Below are positions 45,008 through 56,071 of a stretch of 64,000 nt of DNA, one piece after another. Below the pieces are notes generated by a model that was given only the letters and a program-made list of their open reading frames with translations, was not told the DNA's origin and did not search any database. Position numbers and translations under genes: made by a program. The stretch is from Streptomyces sp. DG1A-41 (GTDB taxonomy: Bacteria > Actinomycetota > Actinomycetes > Streptomycetales > Streptomycetaceae): assembly GCF_037055355.1 (NCBI RefSeq), contig NZ_CP146350.1, positions 6,967,001 to 7,031,000 on the forward strand, read 5' to 3'. Within the stretch, counting starts at the first letter, position 1; every line of letters begins with the position of its first letter.

Positions 45008-46015
45008 ATGGCGACAGTCCCGACCGCCCTCGCCGGCCGCCACTTCCTCAAGGAGCTGGACTTCACCGAGGAGGAGTTCCGCGGTCTGGTCGAGCTGGCC
45101 GCCGAGCTGAAGGCCGCCAAGAAGGCCGGGGCCGAGACGCAGTACCTGCGGGGCCGGAACATCGCGCTGATCTTCGAGAAGACCTCCACCCGTACCCGCT
45201 GCGCCTTCGAGGTCGCGGCCGCCGACCAGGGCGCCTCGACGACGTACCTCGACCCGTCCGGCTCGCAGATCGGCCACAAGGAGTCGGTCAAGGACACCGC
45301 GCGGGTGCTGGGCCGGATGTACGACGGGATCGAGTACCGGGGCGACAGCCAGCGGAAGGTGGAGGAGCTGGCGGCGCACGCCGGTGTGCCGGTCTACAAC
45401 GGGCTCACCGACGACTGGCACCCCACCCAGATGCTCGCCGACGTGCTGACCATGACCGAGCACTGCGCCAAGCCGCTGACGGAGACCGCCTTCGCCTACC
45501 TGGGCGACGCCCGCTTCAACATGGGCAACTCCTACCTGGTCACCGGCGCCCTGCTCGGCATGGACGTGCGTCTCGTCGCCCCGAAGGACTACTGGCCGGC
45601 CGAGGAGGTCGTCGACCGGGCCCGTGCCCTCGCCGAGACCAGCGGTGCCCGCCTCACCCTCACCGAGACCCTGGACGAGGGTGTCCGTGGCGCCGACTTC
45701 GTCGCCACCGACGTCTGGGTCTCCATGGGCGAGCCGAAGGAGGTCTGGGCCGAGCGCATCGCCGCCCTCGCCCCGTACGCCGTGACCATGGACGTCCTGC
45801 GCGCCACCGGCAACCCGGACGTGAAGTTCCTGCACTGCCTGCCCGCCTTCCACGACCTCGGCACCAAGGTCGGGCAGGAGATCCACGCGGCCCACGGCCT
45901 GGAGCACCTGGAGGTGTCGGACGAGGTCTTCGAGTCGGCGCACTCCGTCGTCTTCGACGAGGCGGAGAACCGCCTGCACACGATCAAGGCAGTGCTGGTC
46001 GCGACCCTCGGCTGA
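45008..46015 (+). CDS. argF: Ornithine carbamoyltransferase
   Basis: A 335-residue enzyme interconverting citrulline plus phosphate and ornithine plus carbamoyl phosphate. Signatures: carbamoyl-phosphate site [49 protein letters not shown], and ornithine-site [10 protein letters not shown]. Start ATG 45008. The arcA neighbour suggests a catabolic (arcB) role, though streptomycetes also use this gene for biosynthesis; sequence alone does not decide. It has its own upstream AT-rich region. Confidence 0.96.
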   Translation: MATVPTALAGRHFLKELDFTEEEFRGLVELAAELKAAKKAGAETQYLRGRNIALIFEKTSTRTRCAFEVAAADQGASTTYLDPSGSQIGHKESVKDTARVLGRMYDGIEYRGDSQRKVEELAAHAGVPVYNGLTDDWHPTQMLADVLTMTEHCAKPLTETAFAYLGDARFNMGNSYLVTGALLGMDVRLVAPKDYWPAEEVVDRARALAETSGARLTLTETLDEGVRGADFVATDVWVSMGEPKEVWAERIAALAPYAVTMDVLRATGNPDVKFLHCLPAFHDLGTKVGQEIHAAHGLEHLEVSDEVFESAHSVVFDEAENRLHTIKAVLVATLG

Positions 46016-46021
46016 ACCGCG

Positions 46022-46489
46022 TCAGGCCGACGGCCGCCGCTGAGCCGGTATCACGGGCAGTCGGAACCACACCGCCTTGCCGGACTCGGTCGGCCGGTGC
46101 CCGCACGACGAGCTCAGGGTGCGGATCAGCAGCAGACCGCGCCCGTGCTCCTGCCAGGGGTCGGGCATCCCGCCGGCCGGACAGGTGAGATCGCCGGGCG
46201 GCTGCGGATCGGTGTCGTGCACCTCGACCTGGCAGCCCGACGGCATCAGCTCCACCACCAGCTCTATCGGGGTCTCGCCGGAGGTGTGCTCCACGGCGTT
46301 CGCCACCAGCTCCGCCGTGAGCAGCTCCGCCGTGTCGCAGTCGGCCCCGTGCTCCAGCTCGGTCAGCGCCGTACGGACCAGGGCACGGGCCACGGGCACC
46401 GCCGCTGCGGTGTGCGGCAGTGCGATGCGCCAGGAGGTGGGGGCTGAGGGGAGTTCGTACAAGGCGGGTCCGTTCATGGAGCAGGACAT
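46022..46489 (-). CDS. RsbW-like HATPase (anti-sigma/anti-regulator type)
   Basis: A 155-residue GHKL-fold ATPase-like protein: AVPVARALVRTALTELEHGA, ELLTAELVANAVEHTSGETP (N-box), QVEVHDTDPQPPGD (G1), WQEHGRGLLLIRTLSSSCGH (G2). Such single-domain RsbW/SpoIIAB relatives abound in streptomycetes, binding sigma factors or anti-anti-sigmas; no partner gene is adjacent. I chose ATG 46489; ATG 46477 is an alternative. A perfect short hairpin GCAGGA-TG-TCCTGC overlaps the start. Convergent with argF. Confidence 0.85.
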   Translation of the reverse strand: MSCSMNGPALYELPSAPTSWRIALPHTAAAVPVARALVRTALTELEHGADCDTAELLTAELVANAVEHTSGETPIELVVELMPSGCQVEVHDTDPQPPGDLTCPAGGMPDPWQEHGRGLLLIRTLSSSCGHRPTESGKAVWFRLPVIPAQRRPSA

Positions 46490-46712
46490 CCTGCTTTCAA
46501 CCTGATGAATGGTACGGCGCCACTCTTCTGTGGCGTCCGAGGGGCACTGTCGGGGAACCTGCGGCCCCCTTGCCGCACGGCTTACCCAGGTGAACGCCTT
46601 GCGGCGCACAGCTGCTCCCGCCGTTACGCCGGTGTGGACGATCTGTGACGGATGTGACCCGCCCGGTTCACGCCCGACTCCCTCTGGGGTCCTACCCGAA
46701 CGGCCTATCGCG

Positions 46713-46740
46713 CACTCATGACGACAGTCACGAATGAGTG
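46713..46740. promoter_or_regulatory. Operator TGACGACAGTCA before the enoyl-CoA hydratase operon
   Basis: TGACGACAGTCA at 46719-46730 is a TGAC-n4-GTCA palindrome, nested in a wider inverted repeat CACTCAT (46713-46719) and ATGAGTG (46734-46740). A TGATAAAT stretch follows at 46739-46746, a possible -10. The same 12 bases recur at 52503-52514 in the promoter of the CoA ligase. PaaX, encoded in the regulon, is the likely binder. Confidence 0.65.
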
Positions 46741-46797
46741 ATAAATTCGTGGGGTAGAGCTCAGTGAGGCAGTGCCCGCCCGAGGAGGCCGCACGTC

Positions 46798-47625
46798 ATG
46801 AGTCCCTTCACCGGCTCCGCCGCCCGCACCCCGAGCTGGGAGCACCTGCGCGTCGACCTCTCCGACGGCGTCGCCACCGTCACCCTGGCCCGCCCCGAGA
46901 AACTCAACGCGCTCACCTTCGGCGCCTACGCCGATCTGCGCGACCTGCTCGCGGAGCTGTCCCGGGAGCGGTCCGTACGGGCCCTGGTGCTGGCCGGAGA
47001 GGGCCGCGGTTTCTGCTCCGGCGGCGACGTCGACGAGATCATCGGTGCCACCCTCGGTATGGACACCGCCCAGCTCCTGGACTTCAACCGCATGACCGGC
47101 CAGGTGGTCCGCGCCATCCGGGAGTGCCCCTTCCCGGTGATCGCGGCGGTGCGGGGCGTGGCGGCGGGCGCCGGAGCGGTCCTCGCCCTGGCCGCCGACT
47201 TCCGCGTGGCCGACCCCACGGCCCGCTTCGCCTTCCTCTTCACCCGGGTCGGCCTCTCCGGCGGCGACATGGGCGCGGCCTACCTCCTGCCCAGGGTCGT
47301 GGGCCTCGGCCACGCCACCCGCCTCCTGATGCTGGGCGACCCGGTCCGGGCCCCTGAGGCCGAGCGCATCGGCCTGATCAGCGAGCTGACGGAAGAGGGC
47401 CGGGCGGATGAGACAGCACAACAACTGGCCCGCCGCCTGGCAGACGGTCCGGCCCTGGCCTACGCCCAGACGAAGGCCCTCCTCACGTCAGAACTGGACA
47501 TGCCCCTGGCGGCATCGGTGGAACTCGACGCTTCGACGCAGGCTCTCCTGATGACAGGGGAGGACTACGCGGAGTTCCACGCGGCATTCACGGAAAAGCG
47601 CCCTCCCAAATGGAGCGGACGGTGA
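46798..47625 (+). CDS. Enoyl-CoA hydratase/isomerase family protein
   Basis: A 275-residue crotonase: VATVTLARPEKLNALTFGAY, LVLAGEGRGFCSGGDVDEII (oxyanion and CoA pocket), IRECPFPVIAAVRGVAAGAG, ADFRVADPTARFAFLFTRVG. The usual catalytic Glu near RVGLSGG is replaced by Ser/Asp-rich LSGGDMG, so the exact reaction may not be simple hydration. First gene of an operon with the monooxygenase/reductase fusion, suggesting a role in opening or processing the alicyclic CoA intermediate of anthranilate breakdown. Start ATG 46798 with GAGGAGG upstream. Confidence 0.9.
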   Translation: MSPFTGSAARTPSWEHLRVDLSDGVATVTLARPEKLNALTFGAYADLRDLLAELSRERSVRALVLAGEGRGFCSGGDVDEIIGATLGMDTAQLLDFNRMTGQVVRAIRECPFPVIAAVRGVAAGAGAVLALAADFRVADPTARFAFLFTRVGLSGGDMGAAYLLPRVVGLGHATRLLMLGDPVRAPEAERIGLISELTEEGRADETAQQLARRLADGPALAYAQTKALLTSELDMPLAASVELDASTQALLMTGEDYAEFHAAFTEKRPPKWSGR

Positions 47626-49991
47626 GTGAGTTGGCTCCAGGGGAGCGGGGCTGTGTCGATACGCGGCTCCGCCGCGGGGCGCGACAAGCCACAACGCACC
47701 CGCAGCCGCCCGACGACAAGAGCCACCCCCTACGCGTGGCAATCATCGGCGGCGGCCCGGGCGGCCTCTACGCCGCCGCCCTCCTCAAACGCCTGGACCC
47801 CACCCGCGACATCACCGTCTGGGAACGAAACGCCCCCGACGACACCTTCGGCTTCGGCGTGGTCCTCTCGGACGAAACTCTGGGCGGTATAGAACACGCA
47901 GACCCGGTGGTCTACGGGGCCCTGCACCAGCACTTCGTCCGCTGGGACGACATCGACATCGTGCACCGAGGCGTACGGCACACCTCCAGAGGACACGGTT
48001 TCGCCGCACTCGGCAGAAGACGCCTCCTGGAGATCCTCCACACCCGCTGCCGCGAACTCGGCGTCGACCTCCGCTTCCACACCGAGGCCCCGAAGGACCT
48101 CACGCAGACCCACGACCTGGTCATCGCGGCGGACGGCATCCACAGCACCACACGCGAGGCCTACGCGGACGTCTTGCACCCCCGGGTGACGACCCATCAC
48201 TGCCGCTACATCTGGCTCGCCACCGACTTCCCCTTCGACTCCTTCCGCTTCGAGATCGCCGAGACCGAACACGGCGTGATGCAGCTGCACGGCTACCCCT
48301 ACGCGCCGGACGCCTCCACGGTGATCATCGAGATGCGCGAGGAGGTGTGGCACGCGGCCGGCTTCGACGAACACGGCGAAACGGAGTCGATCGAACGCTG
48401 CGCCAAGATCTTCGCGGAGGCACTCCGCGGCCGCCCCCTGAAGTCCAACAACTCGGCATGGACGACCTTCCGCACGGTCGTCAACGACCGCTGGTCGCAC
48501 GGCAACGTCGTCCTCCTCGGCGACGCCGCCCACACCGCCCACTTCTCCATCGGCTCCGGCACCAAGCTCGCCGTCGAGGACGCCCTGACCCTGGCCGCCT
48601 GCCTGGAGGAACAGGACACCCTGGACGAGGCCCTGACGGCCTACGAGGCGGAGCGGCGGCCCGTCGTCGCCTCCACGCAGCGCGCGGCCCGGGCCAGCCT
48701 GGAGTGGTTCGAGAACCTCTCCCTGTACCTGGACCAGGCGCCCCGCCAGTTCGCCTTCAACCTGCTCACCCGCAGCCGCCGCGTCACCCACGACAACCTG
48801 CGGCTGCGCGACCCGCGCTTCACGGAGGCGGTGGAGCGGGAGTTCGGCTGCCCGCCCGGCACGCCCCCGATGTTCACGCCGTTCCGGCTGCGCGGCCTGA
48901 CCCTGCGCAACCGGGTCGTCGTCTCGCCCATGGACATGTACTCGGCGGCCGACGGCGTCCCCGGCGACTTCCACCTCGTCCACCTGGGCGCGCGGGCGCT
49001 GGGCGGGGCCGGGCTGGTGATGACCGAGATGGTGTGCGTCAGCGAGGAGGGCAGGATCACGCCCGGCTGCACCGGCCTCTACACCGGCCGGCAGGCCGAG
49101 GCCTGGCGGCGTATCACCGACTTCGTGCACGACCGGGCGCCCGGCGCCGCGATCGGCGTGCAGCTCGGCCACAGCGGCCGCAAGGGTTCCACGAAGCTGA
49201 TGTGGGAGGGCATGGACGAGCCGCTTCAGGAGGGCAACTGGCCGCTCGTGGCCGCGTCCGCGCTCCCGTACAAGCGGTTCAGCCAGACTCCGCGCGAGCT
49301 GTCACGCGCCCAGCTCACCGACCTCCGCGAGCAGTTCGCGGCCGCCGCCTGCCGCGCCGCCCGGGCCGGATTCGACCTGCTCGAACTGCACTGTGCGCAC
49401 GGCTATCTGCTCTCCGGTTTCCTCTCCCCGCTGACCAACCGCCGCACCGACGCCTACGGCGGCTCGCTGGACAAGCGGCTCCGTTTCCCGCTGGAGGTGT
49501 TCGACGCCGTACGGAACGTCTGGCCGGGGGAGCGGCCCATGACCGTCCGGATCTCCGCCACCGACTGGGCCGACGGCGGGACCACGGCCGAGGACGCCGT
49601 CGAGATCGCCCGGGCCTTCGCCGCGCACGGCGCCGACGCGATCGACGTGTCGACGGGGCAGGTCGTGGCGGACGAGCGGCCCGAGTTCGGGCGGTCGTAC
49701 CAGACGCCGTTCGCGGACCGGATCCGGGGCGCCATCGGCATTCCGGTGATCGCGGTCGGCGCGATCTCCTCCTGGGACGACGTCAACTCCCTGATCCTGG
49801 CGGGCCGGACCGACCTGTGCGCCCTGGCCCGGCCTCACCTCTACGACCCGCACTGGACGCTGCACGCGGCGGCCGAACAGGGCTACACGGGCCCCGGCGC
49901 CGTCTGGCCGGCCCCGTACCGCGCGGGCAGCCGCCGCCCGCAGACGGGCCGCACGGACGCGCCGAAGCCGCGCCTCACTCTGGGGCGCTGA
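47622..49991 (+). CDS. 2-aminobenzoyl-CoA monooxygenase/reductase-type fusion (salicylyl-CoA 5-hydroxylase/OYE)
   Basis: A two-domain flavoenzyme of about 789 residues. First half: FAD monooxygenase (VAIIGGGPGGLYAAALLKRL, LVIAADGIHSTTREAYA, GNVVLLGDAAHTAHFSIGSG). Second half: Old Yellow Enzyme TIM barrel (LTLRNRVVVSPMDMYSAADG, DLLELHCAHGYLLSGFLSPL, NRRTDAYGGSLDKRLRFPLE). This architecture is that of 2-aminobenzoyl-CoA monooxygenase/reductase, which hydroxylates and dearomatises anthranilyl-CoA. Start is uncertain: GTG 47622 overlaps the hydratase stop, but residues 2-38 derive from a repeat-like sequence; GTG 47736 begins just at the Rossmann strand. Confidence 0.88.
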   Translation: MSELAPGERGCVDTRLRRGARQATTHPQPPDDKSHPLRVAIIGGGPGGLYAAALLKRLDPTRDITVWERNAPDDTFGFGVVLSDETLGGIEHADPVVYGALHQHFVRWDDIDIVHRGVRHTSRGHGFAALGRRRLLEILHTRCRELGVDLRFHTEAPKDLTQTHDLVIAADGIHSTTREAYADVLHPRVTTHHCRYIWLATDFPFDSFRFEIAETEHGVMQLHGYPYAPDASTVIIEMREEVWHAAGFDEHGETESIERCAKIFAEALRGRPLKSNNSAWTTFRTVVNDRWSHGNVVLLGDAAHTAHFSIGSGTKLAVEDALTLAACLEEQDTLDEALTAYEAERRPVVASTQRAARASLEWFENLSLYLDQAPRQFAFNLLTRSRRVTHDNLRLRDPRFTEAVEREFGCPPGTPPMFTPFRLRGLTLRNRVVVSPMDMYSAADGVPGDFHLVHLGARALGGAGLVMTEMVCVSEEGRITPGCTGLYTGRQAEAWRRITDFVHDRAPGAAIGVQLGHSGRKGSTKLMWEGMDEPLQEGNWPLVAASALPYKRFSQTPRELSRAQLTDLREQFAAAACRAARAGFDLLELHCAHGYLLSGFLSPLTNRRTDAYGGSLDKRLRFPLEVFDAVRNVWPGERPMTVRISATDWADGGTTAEDAVEIARAFAAHGADAIDVSTGQVVADERPEFGRSYQTPFADRIRGAIGIPVIAVGAISSWDDVNSLILAGRTDLCALARPHLYDPHWTLHAAAEQGYTGPGAVWPAPYRAGSRRPQTGRTDAPKPRLTLGR
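47640..47712. repeat. Probable dispersed Streptomyces repeat at the gene junction
   Basis: The stretch CGCGGCTCCGCCGCGGGGCG followed by CGACAAGCCACAACGCACCC and GCAGCCGCCC looks like a sequence I recall as widely dispersed in intergenic regions of Streptomyces genomes. The start is a palindromic CGCGGC/GCCGCG hairpin. Here it lies between two operon genes and is read through as the N-terminal extension of the downstream flavoenzyme. No second copy in this window. Confidence 0.45.
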
Positions 49992-50802
49992 GCAGCCCCA
50001 CGAAGTCGGCGCCCGCGTCCCGCAGCCGCTCGTGCAGCCCCTGGAACACCGCCGCCGAGCGGGTCCCCGGCCAGTCCTCCGGGAGCAGTTCGGACGGCAG
50101 GCCGGGATCGGTGTAGGGGAGGTGGCGCCAGGAGTCCAGGGCGAGGAGGTAGTCGCGGTAGGCCTCCTCCGGTGGGGTGTCCTCGCGTTTCTCCCAGTCG
50201 CGCAGCACGCGCGCGTGGCGGTCGAGGAACGCCTCGTGCTCCTTGGCGACGGCGGCCAGGTCCCACCAGCGGGCGACGGCCTGAGCGGTCGGGGCGAAGC
50301 CGAGGTGCTCGCCGCGGAAGAAGTCGACGTACGCGTCCAGCCGCAGCCGCTGGAGGGTGTGCCGGGTCTCCTCGTACAGCCGCGCGGGCGCGATCCACAC
50401 GCCCGGCGCGGCCGTGCCGAAACCGAGACCGGCCAGCCGGGAGCGCAGCACGTGCCGCTTCTGCCGCTCCGACTCCGGAACGGAGAAGACGGCGAGTACC
50501 CAGCCCTCGTCCTCGGGAGGAGCCGTGGCGTAGATGCGCCGGTCGCCGTCGTCGAGCAACTGGCGGGCGTCCGGGGACAGTTCGTACCCGGCCGCGCCCT
50601 GGACGGTGCGGGCGGGCACGAGCAGTCCGCGTCTCTTCAGCCGCGACACCGAGGAGCGTACGGACGGGGCGTCCACCCCGACCGCCGCGAGCAGCCGGAT
50701 CAGTTCGGCGACGGGCACGGGGCCCGTCGCGAAGCGGCCGTACGCGCCGTAGAGCGTGACGATGAGAGACCGTGGTGCATGCTGGTCGGACACGTTGATC
50801 AT
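49975..50802 (-). CDS. PaaX family transcriptional repressor
   Basis: A 275-residue regulator: N-terminal winged helix (SLIVTLYGAYGRFATGPVPV, VDAPSVRSSVSRLKRRGLLV), middle (WVLAVFSVPESERQKRHVLR) and C-terminal PaaX domain (FLDRHARVLRDWEKREDTPP, YRDYLLALDSWRHLPYTDPG). PaaX proteins sense aryl-CoA thioesters. It lies one base after the CoA ligase stop, on the same strand, so it shares its promoter and is probably autoregulated through TGACGACAGTCA. Its 3' end overlaps the convergent flavoenzyme gene by 17 bases. Confidence 0.92.
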   Translation of the reverse strand: MINVSDQHAPRSLIVTLYGAYGRFATGPVPVAELIRLLAAVGVDAPSVRSSVSRLKRRGLLVPARTVQGAAGYELSPDARQLLDDGDRRIYATAPPEDEGWVLAVFSVPESERQKRHVLRSRLAGLGFGTAAPGVWIAPARLYEETRHTLQRLRLDAYVDFFRGEHLGFAPTAQAVARWWDLAAVAKEHEAFLDRHARVLRDWEKREDTPPEEAYRDYLLALDSWRHLPYTDPGLPSELLPEDWPGTRSAAVFQGLHERLRDAGADFVGLLSAPE

Positions 50803-50803
50803 C

Positions 50804-52450
50804 TTAGGTCGTACGGGTCACTCCCGGTCGTTCCCGGTCGTCTTCGGTGCCGCCGTCCGGGAGCCCACCCGTGCGCAGCCTGAACCGCTGGAGCTTGCCG
50901 GTGGCCGTGCGCGGCAGCGCGTCCAGGAAGACGATCTCGCGCGGGCACTTGTACGGCGCCAGCTCGCTCCTCACGAAGGCGCACAGCGCCCCGGCGTCCC
51001 GTTCCGCTCCCTCCTTGAGGATGGCGAAGGCCACCACGACCTGCCCGCGGGCCTCGTCGGGCCGTCCCACGACCGCGGCCTCCACCACGTCCGGGTGCCG
51101 CAGCAGCGCCTCCTCGACCTCGGGTCCGGCGATGTTGTACCCGGCCGAGATGATCATGTCGTCGGCGCGGGCGACGTACCGGAAGTAGCCGTCGGCCTCG
51201 CGGACGTAGGTGTCGCCGGTGATGTTCCAGCCGCCGCGTACGTACTCCCGCTGCCGCGGGTCGGCGAGGTAGCGGCAGCCGACCGGTCCGCGCACCGCGA
51301 GCAGCCCCGGCTCCCCGTCGGGCACCGGATCGCCGTGCTCGTCCTGCACGCGCGCGTGCCAGCCCGGTACGGGAACGCCCGTCGTGCCGGGCCGGATCCG
51401 CTCGTCGGCCGCGGAGATGAAGATGTGCAGCAACTCGGTGGCGCCGATGCCGTTGATGACGCGCAGGCCGGTGCGGTCGTGCCAGGCCCGCCAGGTGGCC
51501 GCCGGCAGGTTCTCGCCGGCCGAGACGCAGCGGCGCAGCGACGAGATGTCGTGGCCGTCGAGTTCGTCGAGCATCGCGCGGTACGCCGTGGGGGCCGTGA
51601 ACAGCACGGACACCCGGTGGCGGGCGATGGCCGGCAGGAGATGCCGGGGACCGGCCTGCTCCAGCAGGAGCGCGCTCGCCCCGGCCCGCAGCGGGAAGAC
51701 CACCAGCCCGCCGAGCCCGAAGGTGAAGCCGAGCGGGGGACTGCCCGTGAACACGTCGTCCGCTTCGGGTTTCAGGACGTGCCGGGAGAAGGTGTCGGCG
51801 ATGGCCAGGACATCCCGGTGGAAGTGCATGCAGCCCTTGGGGCGGCCGGTGGTGCCGGAGGTGAAGGCGATGAGCGCGACGTCGTCGGCCGCGGTGTCGA
51901 CGGCCTCGTACGGTGTGCCGGGCGCCTGGCGGTTGAGGAGGTCGTCCGGGGCGTCACCGCCGTAGACCGTGATCCGCAGGTTCGGGATCTCGGCCTTGGC
52001 GAGGTCGTCGACGGACCGGATGTCGCACAGCGCGTGCCGGACCCGGGCGATCTCGCACATCGTGCTCAGCTCGTGCGGGCGCTGCTGGGCGAGCACGGTG
52101 ACGGCCACGGCCCCCACCTTGAGCACCGCGAGCCAGCAGGCCGCGAGCCACGGTGTGGTGGGGCCGCGCAGCAGCACGCGGTTGCCGGGGGCGACGCCGA
52201 GTTCGCCGGTGAGCAGGTGCGCGATGCGGTCGACGCGGGCCCGCAGGTCGGCGTACGTCCAGGGCTCTCCGGCCGGGGTGAGGAACGCCGGACGGCCGCC
52301 GGGCTGGCCGCTGAGCAGTTCGGCGGCGCAGTTGAGCCGTTCGGGGTAGCGCAGCTCCGGCAGGTCGAAATGGAGCTCGGGCCAGTGGTCCGGGGGTGGG
52401 AGATGGTCACGGGCGAAGGTGTCGACGTGGGCCGTACCCCGTGGATTCAT
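50804..52450 (-). CDS. 2-aminobenzoate/benzoate-CoA ligase (AMP-binding)
   Basis: A 548-residue adenylate-forming ligase activating an aromatic acid to its CoA thioester. Motifs: LIAFTSGTTGRPKGCMHFHR (P-loop), VINGIGATELLHIFISAADE, GWNITGDTYVREADGYFRYV, IISAGYNIAGPEVEEALLR, and catalytic Lys in LPRTATGKLQRFRLR. The pattern with HFHRD and GATELLHIF is that of benzoate/2-aminobenzoate-CoA ligases. ATG 52450 after AAGGGGG. Promoter TTGACT-n16-TACGCT overlaps the palindrome. Starting step of the pathway with the flavoenzyme, hydratase, dehydrogenase and RidA. Confidence 0.92.
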   Translation of the reverse strand: MNPRGTAHVDTFARDHLPPPDHWPELHFDLPELRYPERLNCAAELLSGQPGGRPAFLTPAGEPWTYADLRARVDRIAHLLTGELGVAPGNRVLLRGPTTPWLAACWLAVLKVGAVAVTVLAQQRPHELSTMCEIARVRHALCDIRSVDDLAKAEIPNLRITVYGGDAPDDLLNRQAPGTPYEAVDTAADDVALIAFTSGTTGRPKGCMHFHRDVLAIADTFSRHVLKPEADDVFTGSPPLGFTFGLGGLVVFPLRAGASALLLEQAGPRHLLPAIARHRVSVLFTAPTAYRAMLDELDGHDISSLRRCVSAGENLPAATWRAWHDRTGLRVINGIGATELLHIFISAADERIRPGTTGVPVPGWHARVQDEHGDPVPDGEPGLLAVRGPVGCRYLADPRQREYVRGGWNITGDTYVREADGYFRYVARADDMIISAGYNIAGPEVEEALLRHPDVVEAAVVGRPDEARGQVVVAFAILKEGAERDAGALCAFVRSELAPYKCPREIVFLDALPRTATGKLQRFRLRTGGLPDGGTEDDRERPGVTRTT

Positions 52451-52487
52451 ACGATTCGCCCCCTTGGCGTGGTGGGCTCGCCCCTGG

Positions 52488-52515
52488 AGCGTATCGTGTT
52501 GGTGACGACAGTCAA
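52488..52515 (-). promoter_or_regulatory. Ligase promoter with PaaX-type operator TGACGACAGTCA
   Basis: On the minus strand TTGACT (52515-52510) and TACGCT (52493-52488) are spaced 16 bases and point to the ligase gene. The palindrome TGACGACAGTCA (52503-52514) covers the -35 and spacer. It is identical to the site at 46719-46730. The region also serves the divergent acyl-CoA dehydrogenase gene. Confidence 0.65.
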
Positions 52516-52579
52516 CGGTCCGCGATAGCCTTGGAGTGGCCCCGGCCGGGAGACAGGGGCGGCGGAGAAGGGACCGGCG

Positions 52580-55295
<2,716 letters not shown>

Positions 55296-55394
55296 GCGCA
55301 ACGGTGAACGGACCGGTGGGCAGCCCGGGTTCGCGGAGCTCACCGGTCCGGGCCGGACCGGCGACCTGGGCTTCCCTCGTCGCGGTGGTGCGCG

Positions 55395-55690
55395 ATGGCC
55401 CTCGTTCCTATGTCGACCCGTCGGATACAAGGGGCCGCCGTCATGGCGGCGCTGGCCACGGCGGTCACCGCCTGCTCGGCCCCCGGCAGCGGCAGCGGCC
55501 AGGACGGCGGCACGTCCGCCGGGTCCGTCGTCATCGGGTGGCCTCCGAGCCGGACACCCTCAGCGCCCTGGTCGCGGCCGTCGAGGACTACCGTGCCGCG
55601 ACCGGCGCCGCCCTGCTGGCCGTCGGCCACGACCGCACCCCGCTCGGCCGCTGGTGCGACCGCGCGGTCCACTGGCAGAGCCTGGCCTGA
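55395..55690 (+). pseudogene. Relic of a peptide/nickel ABC transporter operon
   Basis: The frame starts with a lipoprotein signal (AAVMAALATAVTACSAPGSG) and the substrate-binding-protein opening SAGSVVIGW. After a one-base frame change near 55542 it reads ASEPDTLS and directly VAAVEDYRAATGAALLAVGH then DRTPLGRWCDRAVHW, the far C-terminus of an ABC ATPase. So the first roughly 45 codons of a binding-protein gene are joined to the last roughly 50 of an ATPase gene: a multi-kilobase deletion across a transporter operon. The next gene is an ArsR regulator, hinting at a metal substrate. Confidence 0.7.
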
Positions 55691-55696
55691 GCCGGG

Positions 55697-56008
55697 CTAC
55701 TCCTGGGCGTGCCGGATGGCATCCAGCACGATGTGCGCTACGTGGTCGTCGGTGAGGGTGTACCGCGTCTCGCGGGCCTGGCGCCGGGCGGTGACGATCC
55801 GGGAGGTCCGCAGCACTCGCAGATGCTGAGAGACCAGCGGCTGGCTCACACCCAGCGCGGTCACCAGCTCATGGACGTACTTCCCGCCGGCGGACAGCTC
55901 TCGCACGATGCCCAGCCGAACGGGCGAGGCCAGCGCGCGCAGCAGCTCGCTGGCCGTCTGCAGGGTCTGGTCCGGATCGTCCGTCGGAGGGGAGGGCGTC
56001 GTTGTCAT
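55697..56008 (-). CDS. ArsR/SmtB family metal-responsive repressor
   Basis: A 103-residue winged-helix regulator: LLRALASPVRLGIVRELSAG, KYVHELVTALGVSQPLVSQH (recognition helix), LRVLRTSRIVTARRQARETR, TLTDDHVAHIVLDAIRHAQE. The C-terminal D-H-x-x-H-x(9)-H run fits the alpha-5 metal site of SmtB/CzrA/NmtR-type Zn/Ni sensors; the N-terminus has no CxC. Start ATG 56008 (an in-frame GTG lies at 56014); it lies within its own operator, with no ribosome site, so leaderless translation is likely. Probably represses itself and the His-rich gene. Confidence 0.9.
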   Translation of the reverse strand: MTTTPSPPTDDPDQTLQTASELLRALASPVRLGIVRELSAGGKYVHELVTALGVSQPLVSQHLRVLRTSRIVTARRQARETRYTLTDDHVAHIVLDAIRHAQE

Positions 56009-56032
56009 ATGCACACATTAGCATATGACAAC
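56001..56032. promoter_or_regulatory. ArsR operator: 12-base perfect inverted repeat
   Basis: GTTGTCATATGC (56001-56012) and GCATATGACAAC (56021-56032) are perfect complements with an 8-base spacer, overlapping the ArsR start codon. Within it ACATTAGCATAT (56015-56026) matches ACATTAACATAT upstream of the His-rich gene at 11 of 12 bases. Confidence 0.8.
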
Positions 56033-56071
56033 GATTTCCAGTTCGCCCGGAAGGCGGCGGGGGTGGACCCC

